Shown: one piece after another, positions 1 through 5,056 of the stretch
How the letters are laid out: each line of letters starts with the position of its first letter
Position numbering within the stretch: position 1 is the first letter of the stretch
DNA from: Microbacteriaceae bacterium
Lineage (GTDB): Bacteria > Actinomycetota > Actinomycetes > Actinomycetales > Microbacteriaceae
Length of the DNA stretch: 5,675 nt
NCBI GenBank assembly: GCA_947447385.1
Contig: CANFKN010000092.1
Location: 1 to 5,675 of the forward strand
Reading direction: 5' to 3'
The notes under the pieces: model-generated
Told to the model about the DNA's origin: nothing
What the model saw: the letters and a program-made list of their open reading frames with translations, nothing else
The model's database searches: none
Made by a program: the position numbers and the translations under genes

Positions 1-221
1 GCAGCGCAGCAAGGCGCGAAGCTGAGAAGAACTTGGCGCGCGTTGAGAGAATCCTCGAAAAAATCAGCGCCGATGAAGCCGCACTTCATCTCAAAATGGC
101 AACTTTTGACCAGAGTGATTTTGAAGGTCTGGCAACGCTAGTCGCACAGCAACAAGCGTTCAACGATAAGCGTGAAGCGCTCGAGTTGGAATGGCTCGAA
201 ACTACCGACCTGCTCAGCTAG
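1..221 (+). CDS. ABC-F family ATP-binding cassette protein, C-terminal end (partial)
   Basis: The reading frame is open from the window edge (first full codon at base 3) to TAG at 219-221, giving 72 visible residues of a gene that starts upstream. They are charged and helical, beginning SAARREAEKNLARVERILEKI and continuing with Glu/Ala/Leu-rich segments to ETTDLLS. This is the pattern of the coiled-coil tail after the second nucleotide-binding domain in ABC-F proteins (Uup/EttA-type), where a pair of helices is followed by a conserved W near the end, here in LEWLE. ABC-F proteins are soluble, lack membrane domains and generally act on the ribosome or its exit-site tRNA. No Walker or signature motif lies inside the window, so the call rests on the tail and on gene neighbourhood. 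A TTG at 33 could be read as a start, but the frame runs through it and a stand-alone 62-residue protein is unlikely. An unrelated coiled-coil protein cannot be fully excluded. Confidence 0.72.
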   Translation, partial: SAARREAEKNLARVERILEKISADEAALHLKMATFDQSDFEGLATLVAQQQAFNDKREALELEWLETTDLLS

Positions 222-258
222 TTTCGCTTCACAAAACCCTGCAAAAAACCGTTTAGGG

Positions 259-275
259 CTGCCAACTTATGGCAG
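259..275 (+). terminator. Perfect 6-bp dyad downstream of the ABC-F gene; possible tail-less terminator or operator
   Basis: CTGCCA (259-264) and TGGCAG (270-275) are exact inverted repeats around a five-base loop. They lie 38 bases after the ABC-F stop. No T-run follows, so this is not a canonical intrinsic terminator, although actinobacterial terminators often lack a T-tract. The dyad sits immediately upstream of a possible -10 element (TAGAAC, 279-284), so it could instead be an operator or a chance palindrome. A weaker CCCT/AGGG pairing (237-240 with 255-258) lies just upstream. Confidence 0.3.
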
Positions 276-278
276 ACT

Positions 279-284
279 TAGAAC
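279..284 (+). promoter_or_regulatory. Possible -10 element for tRNA-Gln–glmU
   Basis: TAGAAC within ACTTAGAACG is a plausible but imperfect -10 hexamer that would place the RNA start near 290, about 30 bases before the tRNA. No convincing -35 lies 16-18 bases upstream. A competing candidate is TCGAAA (196-201), a 17-base spacer and TAGTTT (219-224), inside and just past the end of the ABC-F gene. That pair fits -35/-10 spacing better but gives a longer leader. Some promoter is expected here because a tRNA follows a gap of nearly 100 bases; which one is used cannot be settled by eye. Confidence 0.3.
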
Positions 285-292
285 GTGCTCAG

Positions 293-308
293 GCTGGTCT
301 CGACCAGC
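293..308 (+). other. Hairpin in the 5' leader of tRNA-Gln
   Basis: GCTGGT (293-298) and ACCAGC (303-308) form a perfect 6-bp stem closed by a CTCG tetraloop, extendable by a G292-T309 wobble. It lies 10 bases before the mature tRNA 5' end, in sequence that RNase P would remove. It may act as a folding guard in the precursor: bases 293-300 can alternatively pair over 8 bp with 383-390 of the tRNA 3' acceptor strand and flank. No T-run follows, so it is not an obvious terminator, and a terminator here would cut off the tRNA. Confidence 0.5.
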
Positions 309-318
309 TCGGGCACGG

Positions 319-389
319 TGGCCTATGGTGTAACGGCAGCACCGCGCCCTTTGGAGGCGCTTGTCTAGGTTCGAATCCTGGTAGGCCAG
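319..389 (+). tRNA. tRNA-Gln (anticodon UUG)
   Basis: The full cloverleaf can be drawn. The acceptor stem TGGCCTA (319-325) pairs with TAGGCCA (382-388). The D stem GTGT (328-331) pairs with GCAC (339-342) around a loop containing GG. The anticodon stem GCGCC (344-348) pairs with GGCGC (356-360), and the 7-base loop CTTTGGA places anticodon TTG at 351-353. A 4-base variable region (361-364) follows, then the T stem CTAGG/CCTGG around loop TTCGAAT (370-376). The anticodon reads CAA, and CAG by wobble. The weak U1-A72 pair and discriminator G (389) match known glutaminyl-tRNA identity features. CCA is not encoded (CAAG follows), so it must be added by nucleotidyltransferase. The gene lies 24 bases before glmU with no terminator between, suggesting a shared transcript that is cut at the tRNA 3' end. 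Confidence 0.96.
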
Positions 390-413
390 CAAGACAAAAA
401 AAGTAGGAGCGCG

Positions 414-1892
414 ATGCCAGAGAAACACCTTGCTGTGGTCGTTCTGGCGGCCGGTCAAGGCACGCGCATGCGCTCGGCTAAACCTAAAGTGATGCACGAA
501 ATCGCTGGCATTCCGCTGCTTGGCCACGCACTTCACACCGCTAGTGCTCTTGATGCAGCCCACGTTGTTGCTGTGATTCGCCACCAAAAAGAACTTATTG
601 GTGAATATGTTCAAGCGTTTTTTCCGTTAGCCAAGATCGCTGAGCAAGATGAAATCGCCGGCACCGGTCGCGCCGTTGAATGCGGCCTCGAGGCACTGCC
701 TGCTGACTTTGAAGGCGCAGTTGTTGTGACCAGCGGCGATGTGCCACTGCTCGATGTGCCAACGATTGAAGCCCTGCTTGAAACCCACTTGGCTGGCGGG
801 CTAGCTGCAACCCTGCTCACCACCTTCTTAGAAGACCCAAACGGCTACGGCCGCATTTTGCGAAGCAACGACGGCGAGTTCATCGAAATCGTTGAACAGC
901 GCGATGCTTCGGCAAGCCAGCTCGAAATCGACGAGGTCAATGCCGGCGTCTATGTCTTCGATGCCAGCGCCCTTCGTTCGGCTCTTTCCAAAGTCGGCAC
1001 CCACAATGCTCAGGGTGAAAAATATCTAACCGATGCTGCCGCCGAAATCTTGCGCGAGGGTGGCAAAGTTCAAGCCATTGCCATCGAAGATGAATGGCTT
1101 GTCGCCGGCATCAACGACCGCGTGCAGTTGAGCGAAGTTGCCACTGAGCTGAACTATCGCATTTGCGAAGCTTGGCAGCGAGCTGGGGTAACAATCGTTG
1201 ACCCAGCCACAACTTACATTGACGTGACCGTGCAGCTAGCCGAAGACGTGACACTTTTGCCAGGCACCCACCTCAAGGGCATCAGCTCGATTGGTGCGGG
1301 CGCAACGGTAGGCCCAGAGGTTTGGTTGGTCGATAGTGCGGTTGGGCAACGGGCATCCGTAGTCAAATCTCATGTCACAAACTCGCGCATCGGTGACGAT
1401 GCAACGGTTGGTCCGTTTGCTTATCTGCGCCCGGGCACCGACCTCGGTGCTGACGGCAAGATCGGCACGTTCGTCGAAACGAAGAACGCGATTATCGGTG
1501 CCGGCAGCAAAGTGCCGCACCTCAGCTATGTTGGCGACGCTGAGATTGGCGAAGACTCAAACATTGGCGCAGGCACCATTTTTGCCAACTATGACGGCGT
1601 GAACAAAAGCCGCAGCCGCATCGGCCGTGGCGTGCGAAGTGGCTCACACAATGTTTTCGTGGCACCAGTCACCATTGGCGACGGCGCCTACACAGCAGCC
1701 GGCACCGTGGTTCGCAAAGACGTCGAAGCCGGGGCACTAGCAATGAACGTTTCACCGCAGCGCAACCTTGGGGGTTGGGTGCAGCAAAACCGCGCGGGCA
1801 CATCATCGGCCAAAGCGGCCGAGGCAGCCGAAGCGGCTCAAGCAGCACAAGCCTCAACCGATTCAACAAGCAACACACCAACGCAACACTAA
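414..1892 (+). CDS. glmU: Bifunctional UDP-N-acetylglucosamine pyrophosphorylase / glucosamine-1-phosphate N-acetyltransferase
   Basis: GlmU acetylates glucosamine-1-phosphate using acetyl-CoA, then uridylates GlcNAc-1-phosphate with UTP, giving UDP-GlcNAc for peptidoglycan in the cytoplasm. The N-terminal uridyltransferase domain (about 1-240) carries the nucleotide-binding loop LAAGQGTRM (11-19) with SAKPKVMH (21-28), AGTGRAVE (82-89), SGDVPLL (107-113), NAGVYVFD (176-183) and EKYLTDAA (202-209). The C-terminal domain (about 260-460) is a left-handed beta-helix of hexapeptide repeats, with RPGT (339-342), GTFVETKNA (351-359), the expected catalytic His369 in PHLSYVGDAEIG, and NIGAGTIFANYDG (383-395). 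After about 460 comes an Ala-rich tail. The 492-residue length fits actinobacterial GlmU. The motif often written GSDT reads GSHN (410-413), which may be a lineage variant. The ATG follows GGAG (406-409) by four bases. The gene leads into prs after 12 bases. Confidence 0.97.
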   Translation: MPEKHLAVVVLAAGQGTRMRSAKPKVMHEIAGIPLLGHALHTASALDAAHVVAVIRHQKELIGEYVQAFFPLAKIAEQDEIAGTGRAVECGLEALPADFEGAVVVTSGDVPLLDVPTIEALLETHLAGGLAATLLTTFLEDPNGYGRILRSNDGEFIEIVEQRDASASQLEIDEVNAGVYVFDASALRSALSKVGTHNAQGEKYLTDAAAEILREGGKVQAIAIEDEWLVAGINDRVQLSEVATELNYRICEAWQRAGVTIVDPATTYIDVTVQLAEDVTLLPGTHLKGISSIGAGATVGPEVWLVDSAVGQRASVVKSHVTNSRIGDDATVGPFAYLRPGTDLGADGKIGTFVETKNAIIGAGSKVPHLSYVGDAEIGEDSNIGAGTIFANYDGVNKSRSRIGRGVRSGSHNVFVAPVTIGDGAYTAAGTVVRKDVEAGALAMNVSPQRNLGGWVQQNRAGTSSAKAAEAAEAAQAAQASTDSTSNTPTQH

Positions 1893-1904
1893 GAAGGGCA
1901 CCCC

Positions 1905-2879
1905 ATGGAGATCAAAGCGAATAACTCAAAACGTCTAGTTTTGGTTAGTGGTCGCGCCCACCCTGAACTTGCCAACGAGGTTGCCGAGCTGCTGGGCACT
2001 TCACTTGTGCCAACCACCGCTTATGACTTTGCCAACGGTGAAACTTTTGTGCGTTATGAAGAGAGCGTGCGCGGTGTTGACGCCTTCGTGATTCAGGCTC
2101 ACCCAGCACCGATTAACAACTGGATCATGGAACAACTCTTGATGGTTGACGCTCTAAAGCGCGCCAGTGCTAAGCGCATCACCGTGGTTGCCCCGTTCTT
2201 TCCTTATGCTCGCCAAGACAAGAAGCACAAGGGCCGCGAGCCAATCTCGGCTCGCCTAATGGCTGATCTTTATAAGGCTGCTGGTGCTAACCGTCTTATG
2301 TCGGTTGACCTTCACACCCCGCAGATTCAGGGTTTCTTCGACGGCCCGGTTGACCACCTTTGGGCTTTGCCAGAGCTTGCCGACTATGTTGCCAAACGTT
2401 GGGGCCACGAGCCGCTAACAGTGGTCTCACCAGACTCAGGTCGCGTGCGTGTGGCTGACATTTGGGCCGAGCGTCTCGGCGCACCTTTGGCAATCATCCA
2501 CAAGCGTCGCGACCCAAACGTGCCAAACCAGGTTTCTGTGCACGAACTGGTCGGCGACGTTCGCGGCCGCACCTGCCTTTTGGTTGACGACATGATCGAC
2601 ACCGCTGGCACAATCGTTGCTGCAGCGCGAGCACTCAAAGAAAACGGTGCCGGCCGTGTTATCGTTGCTGCCACCCACGCAGTCTTTTCAAAGCCAGCCG
2701 TTGAGCGTTTGAGCGGCCCTGAGGTTGACGAAGTTATCGTCACTAACACTTTGCCAATCACTCCAGACAAGCAGTTCGACAAGCTCACCGTCATGTCAAT
2801 CGCACCACTAATTGCCAAGGCGATTCACGCTGTGTTCGACGACGACTCGGTTAACTCGCTGTTCCCTGGCCACGCTTAA
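1905..2879 (+). CDS. prs: Ribose-phosphate pyrophosphokinase (PRPP synthetase, class I)
   Basis: Prs transfers the pyrophosphate of ATP to ribose-5-phosphate, making PRPP for purine, pyrimidine, NAD, histidine and tryptophan synthesis; actinobacteria also use PRPP for decaprenyl-phosphoryl-arabinose. Visible signatures are ANGETFVRYEESVRG (43-57), the ATP-binding FFPYARQDKK (98-107), the metal-binding VDLHTPQIQGFF (134-145) with Asp135 and His137, VSPDSGRVRVA (174-184), the flexible-loop HKRR with expected catalytic Lys200 (199-202), and the PRPP-binding loop LLVDDMIDTAGTI (225-237). At 324 residues it has family length, with two phosphoribosyltransferase-like domains and no truncation. The ATG follows a purine-rich Shine-Dalgarno GAAGGG (1893-1898) by six bases. 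The gap to glmU is 12 bases, so the two are almost certainly co-transcribed; the pairing is common in bacteria and links sugar-nucleotide and nucleotide precursor supply. Confidence 0.97.
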   Translation: MEIKANNSKRLVLVSGRAHPELANEVAELLGTSLVPTTAYDFANGETFVRYEESVRGVDAFVIQAHPAPINNWIMEQLLMVDALKRASAKRITVVAPFFPYARQDKKHKGREPISARLMADLYKAAGANRLMSVDLHTPQIQGFFDGPVDHLWALPELADYVAKRWGHEPLTVVSPDSGRVRVADIWAERLGAPLAIIHKRRDPNVPNQVSVHELVGDVRGRTCLLVDDMIDTAGTIVAAARALKENGAGRVIVAATHAVFSKPAVERLSGPEVDEVIVTNTLPITPDKQFDKLTVMSIAPLIAKAIHAVFDDDSVNSLFPGHA

Positions 2880-2888
2880 TTTTCACGG

Positions 2889-4238
2889 ATGTCTTCGACA
2901 ACCACACCCAAGCAAAACCAGATTGGGCTAGGCCTTGCCGTTGCCATCGGGCTCGCCTCGATGCTCGGTGCAGGCATTTTTGTGGTTTTTCACGAAGCCG
3001 ACGCGCTAACCTCAAAGGTTTCAGACCACTGGGCGCTGCTCATCGCCATTGCTTTGGCAGCCTTAGTTGCCTCGCTCAACGCTGCCTCGGTTTATCAGCT
3101 CGCCAGTGCCGTCTCGCGCGCCGGCGGGGTTTATGCCTACAGCCGCGTTTATGTTGGCCCAACCACTTCGTTCATCGCAGGCTTTAGTTTCATCTTTGGA
3201 AAAATCGGTTCGATTGCGGCAATCGGCCTGGTATTTGGTGTCTATGTCTGGCCAGAGCAACCTGTGCTGACGGCGTGTCTTGCAATTGCCGCGCTTACCA
3301 CAATCAACCTTCTCGGCATCAACCGAACAGCCAAAGTGGCACTGGTTCTGGCAATCAGCACGGTTGCATTTTTGTTGGTAACTATTATTTGGGGTTTCGC
3401 CCATGGCGTTGAGGCGCTGCCAGCCGGTGTGGTTATTGCTCCTGACGACACTCTGAGTCACTCGGTTGACTATTTCGTTAGCTTTGTTGGCAACGGTGGC
3501 TTGATGCCAATTCTTAGCGCTGCCTCGCTGATTTTCTTTGCGTTTGCGGGTTATGCCCGAGTCGCCACTCTTGGTGATGAGGTTAGAAACCCAAAGCGCA
3601 ACATTCCACAAGCCATCGTGATTGCCTTAGGCGCAGTAGTGCTGCTTTATTTTGCCATTGCGGTGATGTTTCAAAACACGCTGGGCAGTGGCCTATCAAC
3701 TTCTCAAGCACCATTTGTCACATTCTGGCAAAACAGCACCATCAGCCTTGGCTGGTCGCCCGATGTCACACAAAAGGTAGTGGTGATTTTTGCAGCGGCA
3801 GCGAGCCTTGGTTCACTGCTTGCTTTGCTTGCCGGTGTCAGTCGCACTGCAGCAACCATGGCAGAAGATCGAGAGTTGCCGACGTGGTTTAGCGCTCGCA
3901 ACCGCCACGGTGCACCTTGGTTAGCAGAAGTGCTAGTCGCTGTCGGCGCGGTTGTTCTTGCCCAGTTCGGCCGCCTCGACTGGGTCATTGGTTTCAGCTC
4001 GCTTTCGGTTTTGGCCTATTACTTCATCGGGCACGTTGCTGTGCTGCGTCAACTCAAAATTGAGAAACCCGGCCGCAAGGCGCACGCCGTTCGTTCGGCT
4101 ACGGCATGGCTCGGGCTCGCGCTCTGCGCAGTGTTGCTACTGGCCGTGCCTGGCCCAGCACTCTGGCTGTCAACGCTGATTCTTGCGGCGGCGCTATTCG
4201 TGCGCCGGGTTGCACGCCCTCGCAGAGACCCTAGCTAA
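2889..4238 (+). CDS. APC-superfamily amino acid permease, substrate unknown
   Basis: This is a 449-residue integral membrane protein with about 12 predicted membrane helices, near residues 12-34, 47-68, 92-119, 125-143, 148-170, 203-224, 240-262, 295-318, 345-361, 363-388, 404-421 and 423-438. Family marks are the broken first helix with GAGIFVVF (27-34), SRAGGVYAYSR (76-86) after helix 2, and FFAFAGYARVATLGDEVRNP (216-235) followed by KRNIP, matching the sixth-helix region and loop of amino acid/polyamine permeases. The C-terminus is Arg-rich (RRVARPRR), as expected for a cytoplasmic end. It probably imports or exchanges an amino acid or amine by a LeuT-fold mechanism, but the substrate cannot be read from sequence. 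The start lies 9 bases after the prs stop and has no good Shine-Dalgarno (only CACGG next to the ATG), so translation may depend on ribosomes finishing prs. No later start keeps helix 1 intact. Confidence 0.88.
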   Translation: MSSTTTPKQNQIGLGLAVAIGLASMLGAGIFVVFHEADALTSKVSDHWALLIAIALAALVASLNAASVYQLASAVSRAGGVYAYSRVYVGPTTSFIAGFSFIFGKIGSIAAIGLVFGVYVWPEQPVLTACLAIAALTTINLLGINRTAKVALVLAISTVAFLLVTIIWGFAHGVEALPAGVVIAPDDTLSHSVDYFVSFVGNGGLMPILSAASLIFFAFAGYARVATLGDEVRNPKRNIPQAIVIALGAVVLLYFAIAVMFQNTLGSGLSTSQAPFVTFWQNSTISLGWSPDVTQKVVVIFAAAASLGSLLALLAGVSRTAATMAEDRELPTWFSARNRHGAPWLAEVLVAVGAVVLAQFGRLDWVIGFSSLSVLAYYFIGHVAVLRQLKIEKPGRKAHAVRSATAWLGLALCAVLLLAVPGPALWLSTLILAAALFVRRVARPRRDPS

Positions 4239-4267
4239 GCCAAGAGTGGCGGGCCGGTAGGGGTTTT
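4229..4267 (+). terminator. Weak terminator candidate after the permease gene
   Basis: CCCTA (4229-4233) can pair with TAGGG (4258-4262), followed by G and TTTT (4264-4267). The 24-base interior can form a small GCC/GGC hairpin (4239-4241 with 4248-4250). The structure overlaps the permease stop codon. The stem is short and the loop long, so efficiency would be low, and the T-run is shared with the possible -35 of the rplY promoter. It is listed because it is the only terminator-like element between the two apparent transcription units. Confidence 0.3.
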
Positions 4268-4293
4268 CATCCGCGTGCAAAATGCGCTAAACT
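4264..4293 (+). promoter_or_regulatory. Probable promoter of rplY–pth
   Basis: TTTTCA (4264-4269) matches four of six consensus -35 bases and lies 18 bases upstream of TAAACT (4288-4293), a good -10 of the TANNNT type used by actinobacterial primary sigma factors. Transcription would start near 4300, giving a leader of about 130 bases before rplY. The downstream TTGACC (4293-4298) could be read as a -35, but no acceptable -10 follows at the right distance. bL25/Ctc is a general-stress protein in Bacillus; no alternative-sigma promoter was recognised here. Confidence 0.5.
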
Positions 4294-4299
4294 TGACCC

Positions 4300-4431
4300 C
4301 AGACGACGGCGAGGGCTGAGAAGAAATTCGAAGCCGTGATCGACGGAGTGATTTAGTAGTGGCCTTATGGCGGCATGAATCCTCGCGAAACACCCCGAGT
4401 TGATACCCCGACCATAAATAGGAGGCCCATC
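4300..4431 (+). promoter_or_regulatory. Structured 5' leader of rplY; candidate regulatory RNA
   Basis: These roughly 130 bases lie between the probable promoter and the rplY start and hold no convincing gene. Several pairings are visible by eye. GCGAGG (4309-4314) pairs with CCTCGC (4381-4386), enclosing CCGT/ACGG (4334-4337 with 4343-4346) and GCC/GGC (4362-4364 with 4369-4371). Competing pairings are ACGGC (4306-4310) with GCCGT (4333-4337), and GGCCTT (4361-4366) with GAGGCC (4422-4427), which would cover the Shine-Dalgarno sequence. Several ribosomal protein genes are controlled by the protein binding its own leader; bL25 binds 5S rRNA, so feedback is conceivable. That is inference: no known leader family was recognised, and short pairings arise easily by chance. 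Confidence 0.35.
4420..4425 (+). promoter_or_regulatory. Strong ribosome binding site that fixes the rplY start
   Basis: AGGAGG is a full-consensus Shine-Dalgarno sequence six bases before ATG at 4432. It is the strongest ribosome site in the window and decides against the in-frame upstream ATG at 4375, which has no comparable site. It may be masked by pairing with 4361-4366. Confidence 0.9.
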
Positions 4432-5010
4432 ATGGCTCAAGAAGCAGCAGCAAACGCAATCGTTGGCGAACTACGCACAACATTCGGCAAAGGCGCAGCA
4501 CGCAAGTTTCGTGCAGCAGGCAAGACCCCAGCAGTAATCTATGGCCACGGCTCAGAGCCACGCCACATCGTTGTTCCTGCACACGAGATCGCACTGATTT
4601 TGCGCACCAAGAACGCAATCATCGACCTTGACATCGCTGGCAAGCACGAAACCGTTTTGGTGAAGGCTGTTCAGCGCGATGCAGTTCTTCAGATCGTTGA
4701 GCACATCGACCTTGTTGAAATCGTTAAGGGTGAAAAGGTTCACGTTGAGGTTCCTGTGCACATCGTTGGCGAGAGCCTTTCAGGCACCACCGTTGAGCTA
4801 GAGCACCACAGCGTGCGTCTAATCGCCGACGCGATTCACATTCCTACCTACGTTGAGATTCACCTCAACAAAGAAGGCGCTGGCCACCACGTTCTAGCAA
4901 GCGACATCAAGTTGCCTGCAGGCGTTGCACTAGACCTACCTTCAGACGCACTAATCGCTTCGGTTATCGCAACCGCAGCTGGCCACAGCGAAGAACTAGC
5001 AAGCGCCTAA
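4432..5010 (+). CDS. rplY: 50S ribosomal protein bL25 (general stress protein Ctc family)
   Basis: bL25 binds 5S rRNA in the central protuberance of the large ribosomal subunit. From ATG 4432 the protein has 192 residues, the long TL5/Ctc form rather than the short E. coli type. The N-terminal 5S-binding domain (about 1-97) contains FGKGAARKFRAAGKTPAVIYGHG (18-40, the family's most recognisable segment), then VQRDAVLQIVEHIDLVEI (80-97). The C-terminal beta domain (about 98-185) contains KVHVEVPVHIVGE (102-114) and a VLASDIKLPAGV stretch (154-165). It ends in HSEELASA without the long acidic tail seen in some relatives. Translation from the in-frame ATG at 4375 would add 19 residues but lacks a ribosome site, whereas 4432 has AGGAGG and the usual MA start. 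Leucine is encoded by CTA in 8 of 17 cases, more than in prs. pth follows after 46 bases. Confidence 0.95.
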   Translation: MAQEAAANAIVGELRTTFGKGAARKFRAAGKTPAVIYGHGSEPRHIVVPAHEIALILRTKNAIIDLDIAGKHETVLVKAVQRDAVLQIVEHIDLVEIVKGEKVHVEVPVHIVGESLSGTTVELEHHSVRLIADAIHIPTYVEIHLNKEGAGHHVLASDIKLPAGVALDLPSDALIASVIATAAGHSEELASA

Positions 5011-5056
5011 TCAGCGTCAGCTAGCTCAAGGCTTTAGCCACAAGCTAAGCGAGCAG

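Noticed and set aside
33..221. Separate small protein starting at TTG 33.
   Set aside because: The frame is open upstream to the window edge and the residues continue the ABC-F tail pattern, so it is the end of a longer gene.
267..614. 115-codon open frame on the - strand covering the tRNA and the glmU start.
   Set aside because: It runs through the complement of a complete tRNA-Gln and the glmU nucleotide-binding loop, so it is not a real gene.
2384..2818. 144-codon open frame on the - strand opposite prs.
   Set aside because: It is Ser/Thr/Arg-rich, as expected from reading the complement of a GC-rich gene, and has no recognisable motif or ribosome site.
3063..3611. 182-codon open frame on the - strand opposite the permease gene.
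   Set aside because: Its translation is low-complexity and Arg/Asn/Lys-rich with no family resemblance, and it lies wholly over a well-supported membrane protein gene. It is a shadow frame.
4334..4346. CCGT-GATCG-ACGG as a stand-alone terminator or operator.
   Set aside because: It has only four base pairs and no T-run; kept only as part of the leader fold.
4309..4386. TPP (thiamine) riboswitch before rplY, suggested by GAGGGCTGAGAAG and a later TGATC.
   Set aside because: Only the short CTGAGA string fits. The second conserved half (ACCTGATC followed by the GCGTAGGGA region) is absent, and rplY has no link to thiamine.
4375..4431. N-terminal extension of bL25 from the in-frame ATG at 4375.
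   Set aside because: There is no ribosome site before 4375, a full AGGAGG precedes 4432, and the added residues (MNPRETPRVDTPTINRRPI) are unlike bL25 proteins as known.
5019..5026. AGCTAGCT palindrome as a regulator site.
   Set aside because: It is an 8-base palindrome with no second copy in a promoter context, and could easily occur by chance.
5031..5050. Hairpin between rplY and pth (GCTTTAG with CTAAGC, one bulged T) as a terminator.
   Set aside because: The stem is short and bulged, no T-run follows, and pth has no promoter of its own that I can see, so a terminator here is unlikely.
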